Assembly (NCBI GenBank): GCA_003141195.1
Contig: PLLC01000089.1
Coordinates: 1 to 32,787, forward strand
Direction of reading: 5' to 3'
DNA: 32,787 nt
Source of the DNA: Syntrophaceae bacterium
Lineage (GTDB): Bacteria; Desulfobacterota; Syntrophia; Syntrophales; UBA5619
The position numbers were made by a program, and so were the translations under genes. The notes under the pieces are model-generated. The model had not been told where the DNA came from. It saw nothing but the letters and a program-made list of their open reading frames with translations, and searched no databases. Positions 7,348-15,825 of this stretch are shown in pieces (the stretch's first letter is position 1; every line of letters begins with the position of its first letter).

Positions 7348-8373
7348 GTGGAAAATGTAGAGAAAAAGCTGCGGGAAGAGGCGAAGAGCCTCCTGGCCGA
7401 AAAGAAGGTGGATGTGGTCGTGGGGTACGAGAAGGGAACCCTGCCGCTTACGGCGACCCCCTGCTTCATCACGACGCCAGAGGAGGCGGACCGGTTGGTC
7501 TGGAATCCTTTCTGCGTGCAGAATCTGGCCAAATTCGTCCACGACCTCCTGGGCCAGCACCATGAAGCCCAGAAACGGGTCAAACCGGAAGCCCGGCGGA
7601 AAAAGGTGGTCGGCGTCGTTGCCCGGGGCTGCACAAGCCGCTCGCTCGTGATCCATTTGCAGGAAAAGCAGTATACGAAGGACGAGATCATCATCCTCGG
7701 CGTTCCCTGCGGCGGATATCTGGACGGGAAGAAGCTTGCCGCCCTCGCCGGCGGCGAGGAGATCCGGGAAGGGTCCCTGGACGAGGGGAAGATTGTTGTG
7801 AAGACCGTTAGCGGAGAGCGTCAGGCGGCCCTCAAGGATCTCTTGGCCGACAACTGCCTGGTCTGTCGTTTCAATCAGCCGGTCATTGCGGACATCCGTA
7901 CGGGGGAGGTTGCGCCGGTCGCGGAGGCCGAAAAGGAATACGATCCGGTAACCGCCTTTGAGAACCTCCCTCCGGAGGCGCGGTGGGCCTATTTCGAGAA
8001 GGAGATGGCCAAGTGCATCCGCTGCTCGGCCTGCCGAAACGTATGCCCCTCCTGCTATTGCCGGATCTGCTTCGCCGATCAATCCCAGCCCCGCTGGGTC
8101 GACATCGGGGCCGATCCTTCCGACACCCAGCTCTTCCAGTTGATGCGGATGTACCACATGGTGGGGCGGTGCGTCGACTGCGGTTCCTGCACGGCGGTCT
8201 GCCCGATGGGGGTGGATCTGCGGAAGTTTCTGAAAAAACTGGACAAGGATGCTTTCGAGATGTTCGGTCACCGGGCCGGGGTTTCGCTGGAGGAACCGGC
8301 CCCGCTCGGCGCCTACCGGGAAACCGACGGGGAGGATTTTATCTTCGAGCCGGGTAAAAAAATTGAGGCGTGA
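7348..8373 (+). CDS. FlxC-like iron-sulfur protein (FrhB-like N-terminus plus two [4Fe-4S] motifs)
   Basis: A 341-aa cytoplasmic protein. The N-terminal about 200 residues resemble the N-terminal part of coenzyme-F420-hydrogenase beta-type proteins (ARGCTSRSLVIHLQEKQY, ILGVPCGGYLDGKKL, DNCLVCRFNQP). The C-terminal part has two clusters of four cysteines, CIRCSACRNVCPSCYC (about 227) and CVDCGSCTAVCPMGVDL (about 275). This architecture fits the extra iron-sulfur subunit seen in flx-hdr operons. Its C-terminal half is similar in layout to the FlxB-like protein encoded at 9856, so the two are probable paralogues. The start is GTG with GAGGGA upstream. It is followed by hdrC after 22 nt. The exact substrate side is unknown. 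Confidence 0.7.
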   Translation: MENVEKKLREEAKSLLAEKKVDVVVGYEKGTLPLTATPCFITTPEEADRLVWNPFCVQNLAKFVHDLLGQHHEAQKRVKPEARRKKVVGVVARGCTSRSLVIHLQEKQYTKDEIIILGVPCGGYLDGKKLAALAGGEEIREGSLDEGKIVVKTVSGERQAALKDLLADNCLVCRFNQPVIADIRTGEVAPVAEAEKEYDPVTAFENLPPEARWAYFEKEMAKCIRCSACRNVCPSCYCRICFADQSQPRWVDIGADPSDTQLFQLMRMYHMVGRCVDCGSCTAVCPMGVDLRKFLKKLDKDAFEMFGHRAGVSLEEPAPLGAYRETDGEDFIFEPGKKIEA

Positions 8374-8395
8374 AAGCGTCAAAAACGGAGTCGCC

Positions 8396-8923
8396 ATGAA
8401 GACCTTTCTGGAAGAAGTGAACGAGAAGATCAACGGGGTTCCCATCCAGCGCTGTTACCACTGCCGGAAGTGTTCGGCCGGCTGTCCGATGACCTCGGCG
8501 ATGGAGCACAACCCAAACCAGGTCATCAAGATGATCCAGCTGGGGAGGAGGGATGCGGTCCTCAACAGCGCCACGATCTGGTTGTGCGTCTCCTGCGAGA
8601 CCTGCATCACCCGCTGCCCGAACGAGGTGGATATCGCCCGGATGATGGATGTCTTGAGAGAGATGGCCATCGGGACGGGGGTGGGAGCGAAGGAGAAGAA
8701 CATCCTCAAATTCCACGAGGCGTTCCTCGCCAACATCCGTATGGGCGGCCGGATCAACGAGCCTTCGATGATGGTCCATTACAAGCTCAAATCGGGGGAT
8801 CTCTTCTCCGATATGGCCATGGGTATCGACATGTTCATGAAGGGAAAGCTTTCCCTGGTCTCCCCGCGGACGAAGGATATGGGGAACGTGCGGCGCATCT
8901 TCGAAAAGACGCGGCAGTCGTGA
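8396..8923 (+). CDS. hdrC: Heterodisulfide reductase subunit C-like protein
   Basis: A 175-aa protein with two ferredoxin-type motifs, CYHCRKCSAGCPM (about 22-34) and CVSCETCITRCPN (about 64-76), followed by a helical tail. This is the usual HdrC size and layout. HdrC wires electrons from HdrA to the catalytic HdrB subunit. I chose the ATG at 8396, preceded by ACGGAG; an in-frame start further upstream would overlap the preceding gene and adds sequence without Hdr resemblance. The gene is followed 29 nt later by hdrB, the standard C-B order. Confidence 0.9.
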   Translation: MKTFLEEVNEKINGVPIQRCYHCRKCSAGCPMTSAMEHNPNQVIKMIQLGRRDAVLNSATIWLCVSCETCITRCPNEVDIARMMDVLREMAIGTGVGAKEKNILKFHEAFLANIRMGGRINEPSMMVHYKLKSGDLFSDMAMGIDMFMKGKLSLVSPRTKDMGNVRRIFEKTRQS

Positions 8924-8952
8924 CGTTGGAAACGTTCTGAAGGAGGAAAGCG

Positions 8953-9801
8953 TTGAAAGTTTCTTACTATCCGGGATGCTCGCTGCATGGCACGGCCAAG
9001 GAGTATGACCAGTCGGTCCGATCGGTCAGCCGTGCGCTCGGGATCGAACTCGAGGAGATCGAAGACTGGTCCTGCTGCGGCGCCAGTTCCGCCCACAACA
9101 CCAATTTCAAGCTCTCCATCGCGCTGCCGGCGAGGGATCTCATCGCCGCGGAGAAGAAGGCGCAGGACGTGATGGTTCCCTGCGCCGCCTGCTTCAACCG
9201 CTTCAAGACGGCGGAACACCATCTTTGTCATGATCCGGCGCTGAAGGCGGAGGTCGAGGAGATCGTCGGCGGCCGTTATCAGGGGAGCGTGGCCGTCCGG
9301 AATCCGATCGATATCATCGCAAACGACATCGGCTTGGAGGTCCTGTCCGCGAAGGTTGTCAAGAAACTCGCGGGACTCAAGCCGGTCTCCTATTACGGCT
9401 GTCTGCTGCTGCGGCCGCCGGAGGTTTGCCGTTTCGATGATGCCGAAAATCCGGTCCTCCTCGACCGGATCCTGACGGCGCTTGGGGCGGAGGCCCGTCC
9501 CTGGTCCTTCAAGACCGACTGCTGCGGGGGGAGCCTGACCATCAGCAAGACGGCGATCGTAACGAAGATGGTGGACAAACTGATGGCGATGGCGTGCGAG
9601 GCGGGGGCGAACTGCCTGGTGACGGCCTGCCCGGTCTGTACGGCCAATCTGGACATGCGGGCGTCGGGGGGCGCCGGACTTCCCGTTTTCTACTTTACGG
9701 AACTGGCGGCCCTGGCGATGGGGCAGGAGGGACCGGAGGGGTGGTTCAGGCTGCACCGCACGGATCCGCGGCCGCTGCTCCAAGGGCTGGGGCTTCTGTA
9801 G
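8953..9801 (+). CDS. hdrB: Heterodisulfide reductase subunit B-like protein
   Basis: A 282-aa protein with the tandem CCG domains of HdrB. The first has YYPGCSLHGTAKEY, WSCCGASSAH and PCAACFNR; the second has YYGCLLLRPPEVC, TDCCGGSLT and TACPVCTANLDMR. In methanogens the two CCG domains bind noncubane [4Fe-4S] clusters and reduce CoM-S-S-CoB. In bacteria without those cofactors the substrate is unknown, a DsrC-like thiol or another disulfide being the common proposal. The start is TTG, supported by AGGAGG at 8941-8946 with 6 nt spacing; weak initiation may lower its yield relative to hdrC. It is followed by a perfect palindrome before the FlxB-like gene. Confidence 0.9.
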   Translation: MKVSYYPGCSLHGTAKEYDQSVRSVSRALGIELEEIEDWSCCGASSAHNTNFKLSIALPARDLIAAEKKAQDVMVPCAACFNRFKTAEHHLCHDPALKAEVEEIVGGRYQGSVAVRNPIDIIANDIGLEVLSAKVVKKLAGLKPVSYYGCLLLRPPEVCRFDDAENPVLLDRILTALGAEARPWSFKTDCCGGSLTISKTAIVTKMVDKLMAMACEAGANCLVTACPVCTANLDMRASGGAGLPVFYFTELAALAMGQEGPEGWFRLHRTDPRPLLQGLGLL

Positions 9802-9806
9802 GGCGA

Positions 9807-9833
9807 TGGGGACAGATTTGAAATCTGTCCCCA
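9807..9833. repeat. Perfect REP-like palindrome between hdrB and the FlxB-like gene
   Basis: Arms TGGGGACAGATTT and AAATCTGTCCCCA are perfectly complementary around one base. It lies 5 nt after the hdrB stop and 22 nt before the next start. The arms resemble REP ends carried with Y1 (RAYT/IS200-like) transposases, a resemblance drawn from memory. There is no U-tract, so an intrinsic terminator is unlikely; an RNA processing or stability role is possible. Confidence 0.7.
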
Positions 9834-9855
9834 ATGTAAACCGAAAAGGAATATT

Positions 9856-10881
9856 ATGGAAAAAAGGCTCATCAAGAAGGAGACGCTGGCCGGCATCGTC
9901 GGGGAACTGGCGGGAAAGATGCGGGTCTGCGCGCCGATGAAGGCGGAGGATCAGGTCCTCTTCAGGGTCCTGGAGGCGGGTGAGAAACCCCTCGTTGATT
10001 TTGCGAATACGAAAAACGCGCCGAAAAATTTCCTCTTTCCCCGGACCGAGATGATGATGAAGTACACCCGGACCGGGAAGGGGATGGTCTTTGCAGGAGA
10101 GGAGGAGACGGACAGGGGGCAGACCCTCCTGTTCGGCGTCCGCCCCTGTGACGCGAGGAGCTTTACCCTTCTGGACATGCTTTTTGACCAGGAAAAGTAC
10201 CGGGATCCCTACTACATCAACAAGCGGAAGCGGACGACCGTCGTGGCCCTCGCCTGTGTCCATCCCCCCTACACGACCTGCTTCTGCACCTCCGTCGGCG
10301 GGAACCCGGTCTCCTCCGAGGGAGTGGATCTTCTGCTGACGGATCTGGGGGAGGCGTATCTGGCCGAGTTTCTGACGCCGAAGGGAGAGGCGCTCCTTTC
10401 CGCCTTCGGAGGAACTCCGGCCGGGAAAGGGGCGGAAAAGAAGAAAGAGGAGATTGCGGCCAGGGCCGCCGGGGAGATTGCCTCCCGGATCCCGGCGCGC
10501 GAGATTAAGCCGATCCTGGATACCCACTTCGAAGACCCCTTCTGGGACACGCTCCATCTGAAATGCCTCGCCTGCGGCACCTGCACCTACCTTTGCCCCA
10601 CCTGCCACTGCTTCGACATCAGCGACGAGGTGAAGGGGAACGACGGAATCCGCATCCGGAACTGGGACTCCTGCATGTTTCCAATGTTCACAAAGGAGAC
10701 CTCCGGCCACAATCCGCGTCCCTCCCAGAAGGAGAGGTGGCGGCAGCGGATCATGCACAAGTTCCGGTACTATGTGGACAATTTCGGGGCGATCTCCTGT
10801 GTCGGTTGCGGGAGATGCGTGATGGCCTGCCCGGTCAATCTGGATATCCGGAAGGTCGTCGCGGACATCGCCAAATTATAA
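9856..10881 (+). CDS. flxB: FlxB-like iron-sulfur protein (AsrA/hydrogenase beta-subunit family)
   Basis: A 341-aa cytoplasmic protein. The N-terminal two thirds carry the family signature VRPCDARSFTLLDMLF (about 96-111) and CVHPPYTTCFC. The C-terminal part has two [4Fe-4S] motifs, CLACGTCTYLCPTC (about 237) and CVGCGRCVMACPVNLDI (about 316). This is the architecture of anaerobic sulfite reductase subunit A and of FlxB in flavin oxidoreductase-Hdr operons. It should accept electrons from the FAD/NAD protein encoded next and pass them toward the MvhD-like and HdrA-like subunits. ATG start with an AAAGGA site. It ends 15 nt before the FlxA-like gene, so the pair is clearly co-translated. Confidence 0.8.
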   Translation: MEKRLIKKETLAGIVGELAGKMRVCAPMKAEDQVLFRVLEAGEKPLVDFANTKNAPKNFLFPRTEMMMKYTRTGKGMVFAGEEETDRGQTLLFGVRPCDARSFTLLDMLFDQEKYRDPYYINKRKRTTVVALACVHPPYTTCFCTSVGGNPVSSEGVDLLLTDLGEAYLAEFLTPKGEALLSAFGGTPAGKGAEKKKEEIAARAAGEIASRIPAREIKPILDTHFEDPFWDTLHLKCLACGTCTYLCPTCHCFDISDEVKGNDGIRIRNWDSCMFPMFTKETSGHNPRPSQKERWRQRIMHKFRYYVDNFGAISCVGCGRCVMACPVNLDIRKVVADIAKL

Positions 10882-10896
10882 GCCCGGGAGAGCGAC

Positions 10897-11736
10897 ATGC
10901 AGAATCCATACATACCCATCCCTGTCGAAGTGATCAAGATCGTTACGGAAGTGGATACAAAGGACATCAAGACCTTCCGTTTCGCCTTTCTCAAGAAGGA
11001 GGATGAGGAGGCCTTTCGGTATCTTCCGGGGCAGTTTGCGGAACTCTCGATCTTCGGAAAGGGGGAGTCGCCGATCGGGATCGCCTCCTCTCCGACCCAG
11101 CCCGGTTATCTGGAGTTCACGGTCCAGAAGGCGGGCGTGGTGACGTCGACCCTTCATGAGATGGAGGTGGGCGCCGTGATGGGCGTCCGGGGACCGCTGG
11201 GGAATTCCTGGCCCATCGACTACCTGGCCGGCAAGAATATCGTGATCGTAGGCGGCGGTTTTGCCTTTACGACGCTCCGTTCGCTGATCAACTACATGAT
11301 GGATGAGAAGAACCGTTCCCGCTTCGGCAAAATCACCGTCATCTACGGGGCAAGGAATCCGGGGCTTCTCATCTACAAGGATGAACTCGCCGCGTGGGCG
11401 AAGCGGGACGATCTCTCCCTCAATGTCACGGTGGACAAGGGGGATGCGGACTGGAAAGGCCGGGAGGGGTTCGTTCCGACGGTCTGCAGGGAGGTCGCCC
11501 CGAGCTCCGAAAACGCCGTGACGGTGATCTGCGGCCCCCCGATCATGATCCGGTTCACGCTGCCGGTCTTCTTCGATCTCGGTTTTTCGAAGGAGAACAT
11601 CATCACCTCGCTGGAGATGCGGATGAAGTGCGGGATCGGGAAGTGCGGCCGCTGCAATGTGGGGGAAAAATATGTCTGCAAGGACGGCCCGGTCTTTTCG
11701 CTGGCCGAGCTCGACAAACTGACCAAGGAGTATTGA
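10897..11736 (+). CDS. flxA: FlxA-like FAD/NAD(P)-binding oxidoreductase
   Basis: A 279-aa protein of the ferredoxin-reductase superfamily (AsrB, dihydroorotate-dehydrogenase electron-transfer and hydrogenase gamma type). It has an FR-type FAD domain (about 15-105, ending near GPLGNSWP), an NAD(P) domain with IVIVGGGFAFTTLR (about 111) and VICGPPIMIR (about 210), and a C-terminal [2Fe-2S] motif MKCGIGKCGRCNVG..YVC (about 245-268). It would oxidise or reduce NAD(P)H and feed the FlxB-like protein. In Flx-Hdr systems this is the NADH-reactive subunit. Last gene of the hdr-flx block; the 62-bp repeat and a 196-nt gap follow before the formate dehydrogenase. Confidence 0.85.
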   Translation: MQNPYIPIPVEVIKIVTEVDTKDIKTFRFAFLKKEDEEAFRYLPGQFAELSIFGKGESPIGIASSPTQPGYLEFTVQKAGVVTSTLHEMEVGAVMGVRGPLGNSWPIDYLAGKNIVIVGGGFAFTTLRSLINYMMDEKNRSRFGKITVIYGARNPGLLIYKDELAAWAKRDDLSLNVTVDKGDADWKGREGFVPTVCREVAPSSENAVTVICGPPIMIRFTLPVFFDLGFSKENIITSLEMRMKCGIGKCGRCNVGEKYVCKDGPVFSLAELDKLTKEY

Positions 11737-11780
11737 TTGCTTCCCCTTCGGAACGGCCTTTGTTTCCAGGGAAGATCCAC

Positions 11781-11842
11781 CTCCGATCCACTTTTTCTAA
11801 AGACTTCCCATGAAGGGTGGACGATGGGTGTGACTGGAAACG
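11781..11842. repeat. 62-bp dispersed repeat, copy 2
   Basis: 61 of 62 bases match 1641-1702. It fills part of the gap between the FlxA-like gene and the formate dehydrogenase genes, so it may separate two transcription units. Confidence 0.85.
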
Positions 11843-11932
11843 GTTCCGCCTCCCGTACCTGGAAAGGAGAAGGGTAAAAAAGTGTCACAATTGGATATGG
11901 TTCTCTAACCCTTGTGAAAGGAGTACGTCGTC

Positions 11933-14900
11933 ATGGATGTCAGCAGAAGAGGTTTTCTGAAGATCTCCGGCGTGGCGCTGGCGGCGAGCGGGTTCGGCAT
12001 CAGCCTCAAACCCGTTTCGGCCTACGCGCAGCCGCTGAAGATCCGGTACACCAAGGAAACAACGACCATCTGTCCCTACTGTGCCGTCGGGTGCAGCATC
12101 ATCGTCTCCACGCGCAACGGAAAGGTCGTCAACACGGAAGGCGATCCGGACAGCCCCATCAACCGCGGATCCCTCTGCACGAAAGGCGGTTCGATCTACC
12201 AGATGGCGGTCAACAAAAACCGCCTCGGGAAACCCCTCTACCGCGCGCCCTACGCCACGGAGTGGAAGGAGGTCACTTGGGAGTGGGCCCTCGACCGGAT
12301 CGCGGAGAACGTCAAGAAGAGCCGGGACAAGAGTTTCAAATTCAAGAACGACATGGGGCTGGTCGTCAACCGGACGGAGGGGATCGCCTCCGTCGGCTCG
12401 GCCGCCATGGACAACGAGGAGTGCTTCCTCTATCAGAAATTCCTGCGGGGGTTGGGTCTGGTGTACATCGAACACCAGGCCCGGCTGTGACACAGCGCGA
12501 GTGTAACGGCTCTGGCAGAGTCGTTCGGACGCGGCGCCATGACGAACCACTGGAACGATTTCCAGAACAGTGACGTCATCCTGATCATGGGGTGCAACCC
12601 CGCCTCGAACCACCCCATCTCCTTCAAATGGATCACGAAGGCGATGGAAAATGGTGGCAAGCTCATCTGCGTGGATCCCCGGTTCACGCAGTCGGCGGCG
12701 AAGGCCCACCTCTACGCCCCCCTCCGGTCGGGAACTGATATCGCCCTTTTGGGCGGGATGATCAAGTACATCCTCGACAACAACCTGATCCAGAAGGAGT
12801 ATGTCCTGAACTACACGAACGCCTCCTTCCTGATCAACCCGGCCTTGAAGCTGCCGGGGGACAACAAGGGGATCTTCTCGGGCTTGAAGGACGGCAAATA
12901 CGACAAGGCGACCTGGGCCTACCAGACCGACGCCGCCGGGGTGATCAAGAAGGACGCGACACTCCAGAATCCCCACTGCGTCTTCCAGCTCCTCAAGAGG
13001 CACTACTCCCGCTACACCCCGGAGGTCGTTTCCCGGGTGACGGGGACGCCCAAAGACAAGCTCCTCAATGTTTACAAGACCTACGCCGCCACGGGGAAGC
13101 CGGACAAGGCGGGGAACATCCTCTACGCGATGGGCTGGACCCAGCACACCGTGGGGGCCCAGAACATCCGCACCATGACCATCGTCCAGCTTCTCCTTGG
13201 CAACATGGGAATCGCCGGCGGCGGCGTCCAGGCCCTCCGCGGCGAGTCCAATGTCCAGGGCTCGACCGATTATGGCCTCCTGTTCCACATCCTGCCGGGG
13301 TACATCGCGACCCCCACGGCATCGCTTGCGACGCTCAAGGAGTACAACGAGAAGGTCACGACCAAGACCAAGGAGGCAAACAGCCTCAACTGGATGAAGA
13401 ACCTGCCGAAGTATTCGGCGAGCTACCTCCGGTCGGTCTACGGGATGAACGCCACGCTGGACGAGGCTTACAGTTACCTGCCGAAGGGCGACGACGGGGC
13501 CAACTACTCCTGGCTGGTCCTGTTCGACGAGATGTACAAGGAAAAGTTCACCGGTTTCTTCGCCTGGGGAATGAACCCGGCGTGCAGCGGGGCCCACTCG
13601 AACAAGGTGCGTCAGGCCCTGGGGAAGCTGGACTGGATGGTGAATGTCAACCTCTTCGACAACGAGACCGGTTCCTTCTGGCGCGGTCCGGGGATGGATC
13701 CGAAGAAGGTCAAGACCGAGGTCTTCATGCTTCCCTGCGCCTCCTCCGTGGAGAAGGAGGGGAGCATCACCAACAGCGGCCGGCTGATGCAGTGGCGCTA
13801 CAAGGCGATCAACCCGGTGGGAGAGGCGATGCCGGACGCGGAGATCATGACAGAGCTCTACTACAAGGTCAGGGAGCTCTACGAGAAGTACGGCGGCCCC
13901 CTCAAGGAGGCGCTCACGAAACTGACCTGGAATTACGGTCCCAAGCGGGCGGACGGAACGATCCGTTTTGTCGATCCCCATGCGGTCGCGAAGGAGATCA
14001 ACGGGTTCTTTGTGGAGGACGCGAAGGTCGAGGACCCCGCGAAGAAGGGCGAGTTCCGCGAATTCAAGAAGGGCGATCCGGTGCCGGCCTTCGCCTGGCT
14101 TCAGGACGACGGATCGACCTCCTCGGGCTGCTGGGTTTACTGTGGCTCCTACGGCGCAGTGAACATGGCGGCGCGCCGCGGGACGAAGGACCCGTCCGGC
14201 ATCGGCCTCTATCCCGAATGGGCCTGGTCCTGGCCCGTCAACCGGAGGATCATTTATAACGGCGCCTCCGTGGATATGAACGGGAAACCCTGGGATCCGA
14301 AGCGTCCCGTGATCCTGTGGGACGGCGCCAAGTGGACCGGCGATGTTCCGGATGGCGTGGGCAATCCCGGTTCCGGCCGTCCGCCCTTCATCATGAAGCC
14401 GGACGGCGTCGGGAGCCTCTTCGGCCCGGGTCTGGCCGACGGTCCCATCCCCGAGCACTACGAACCGCTGGAGTGCCCCGTGGAAAAGAACCTGCTGTCG
14501 CCCCAAAAGAACAGCCCCGTCCTCCGGCGGTTCGACAAGAAGGGGGTCGGTTCGGAGCTCGATGAGATCGCGAGCTGCGATCCGCGTTTCCCGTTCATCT
14601 GCAGCACGTACCGGGTGAGCGAGCACTGGCAGACCGGCGTCCTGACGCGGTGGTGTCCCTGGCTCGTCGAGATGCAGCCCGGGATGTTCGTGGAGATGAG
14701 CCTGGAACTGGCGAAGGAGCGCAATATTGCCAACGGCGAGAAGGTGATCGTCAAATCCGCCCGCGGCGAATTGGAAGCGACGGCCGTTGTCACGGCCCGT
14801 TTCAAGCCGTTCGACATCGACGGGACGCTGATCCACGAGGTCGGCATCCCCTGGCATTTCGGCTGGATCACCTCCGCCGACCGGAAGTACGGCCCGAACG

Positions 14901-15031
14901 ACAAGAAACCGGAAGTCTTCACCACCGGGGATTCGGCGAACCTGCTGACCCCGACCATCGGTGACGCCAACTCCATGATTCCGGAGAGCAAGGCCTTCAT
15001 GGTGAATGTGGTCAAGAAGGGGGTGAAATAA
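11933..15031 (+). CDS. fdnG: Formate dehydrogenase alpha subunit, selenocysteine-containing, Tat-exported
   Basis: 1032 aa when the in-frame TGA at 12488-12490 is read as selenocysteine 186; E. coli FdnG is 1015 aa. The N-terminus has a Tat signal (SRRGFLK, residues 4-10, then a hydrophobic stretch). A [4Fe-4S] site follows (C47, C50, C54, C82). The sequence around the TGA reads HQARL-Sec-HSASVTALAESF then GRGAMTNHW, the FDH-N/FDH-O active-site context with the invariant His after Sec. Molybdopterin-binding segments include IMGCNPASNHPISFKW, and the C-terminal dinucleotide-binding domain is complete. It oxidises formate to CO2, or the reverse, using W- or Mo-bis-MGD, probably on the periplasmic side as a complex with the next two gene products. 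AAGGAG precedes the ATG. Without Sec insertion only a 185-aa stub would be made. Confidence 0.95.
12488..12525 (+). promoter_or_regulatory. Selenocysteine UGA codon and downstream bacterial SECIS hairpin
   Basis: The UGA (12488-12490) is followed 14 nt later by a stem with arms AACGGCTC (12505-12512) and GAGTCGTT (12518-12525), fully paired with one G-U. The loop is TGGCA, or GGC if the T-A closes. Size, position and a G-rich apical loop fit bacterial SECIS elements recognised by SelB. The pairing is seen directly; the function follows from the gene family. Confidence 0.75.
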
Positions 15032-15032
15032 C

Positions 15033-15824
15033 ATGGCCGAGAAAGTGAAACTCATCGACGTTGCGAAGTGCACCGGCTGCCGCAGCTGCCAGCTCGCCTG
15101 CAAGCAGTGGAACCAGCTTCCCGCAAGGCAGACAAGCGCCGCCGGCACGTATCAGAACCCGCCCGACCTCCAGCCCAACACCTGGACCCTCATCCGGTTC
15201 CAGGAGGTTGTGGAGAAGGAGGGGGTAAAGTGGCTTTTCCGGAAGGACGGCTGCATGCACTGCACGAACGCCGCCTGCGTGAAGGTCTGTCCGAGCGGCG
15301 CCCTCTACCACAGCGATTTGGGGACCGTGGGGATCATCAAGGAACGCTGCATCGGCTGCAAGGAGTGCGTCGCGGCCTGCCCCTTTGAGATTCCCCGTTA
15401 TGACAGCGTCACGGACAAGGTCTACAAGTGCGACCTCTGCCTCTCCCGGATCCGGGCTGATCTTCCCCCCGCCTGCGTCAAGGCCTGCCCGACGGGGGCG
15501 CTTACCTTCGGGGACAAGGGGGACATGCTGAAACTCGCCTACAGGCGGGCCGGGGAACTGGGCGGCGACGCCTCGGTCTACGGGGACAAGTTTGTCGACG
15601 GGACACACGTGCTCTACATCCTGCAGGAGAAGCCTGGGGTGTATGACGTCCTGCCGGTGAAGCCCCACGTTCTGCTGTCGGTCATGGCCTGGAAGGATCT
15701 ACTGAAACCGCTGAGTCTTGTGGCGGCGGGCGGCGTCCTGGCGGCGTCGTTTTTGCACTACATCATCCACGGGCCGAAGACCCCGGATGAGGACGACAAC
15801 CACAAGACGGAAGGGGGTGCGTAA
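15033..15824 (+). CDS. fdnH: Formate dehydrogenase beta subunit, four [4Fe-4S], membrane-anchored
   Basis: A 263-aa ferredoxin-like protein with the FDH-N beta-subunit cluster pattern: CTGCRSCQLACKQW (about 12), CMHCTNAACVKVCP (about 74), CIGCKECVAACPF (about 106) and CDLCLSRIRADLPPACVKAC (about 133). One C-terminal transmembrane helix (about 219-240, LSLVAAGGVLAASFLHYI) is followed by a charged tail, as in FdnH. It carries electrons from the alpha subunit to the cytochrome. The start ATG is one base after the alpha stop, so translation is probably coupled. It has no signal peptide of its own; in this family it is exported with the alpha subunit through Tat. Confidence 0.93.
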   Translation: MAEKVKLIDVAKCTGCRSCQLACKQWNQLPARQTSAAGTYQNPPDLQPNTWTLIRFQEVVEKEGVKWLFRKDGCMHCTNAACVKVCPSGALYHSDLGTVGIIKERCIGCKECVAACPFEIPRYDSVTDKVYKCDLCLSRIRADLPPACVKACPTGALTFGDKGDMLKLAYRRAGELGGDASVYGDKFVDGTHVLYILQEKPGVYDVLPVKPHVLLSVMAWKDLLKPLSLVAAGGVLAASFLHYIIHGPKTPDEDDNHKTEGGA

Positions 15825-15825
15825 C

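Noticed and set aside
8779-10758. 659-codon antisense frame across hdrB and flxB
   Set aside because: Shadow frame of GC-rich coding sequence; composition is not protein-like.
12488-12490. TGA as a true stop splitting the formate dehydrogenase into two genes
   Set aside because: Both halves are in the same frame, the TGA is exactly at the FDH-N selenocysteine position with a following His, and a SECIS-like hairpin follows.
11885-15148. A 1087-codon open frame antisense to the formate dehydrogenase genes
   Set aside because: GC-rich codon bias of the real genes leaves the opposite strand open; the translation has no recognisable domain and the plus-strand FDH assignment is certain.
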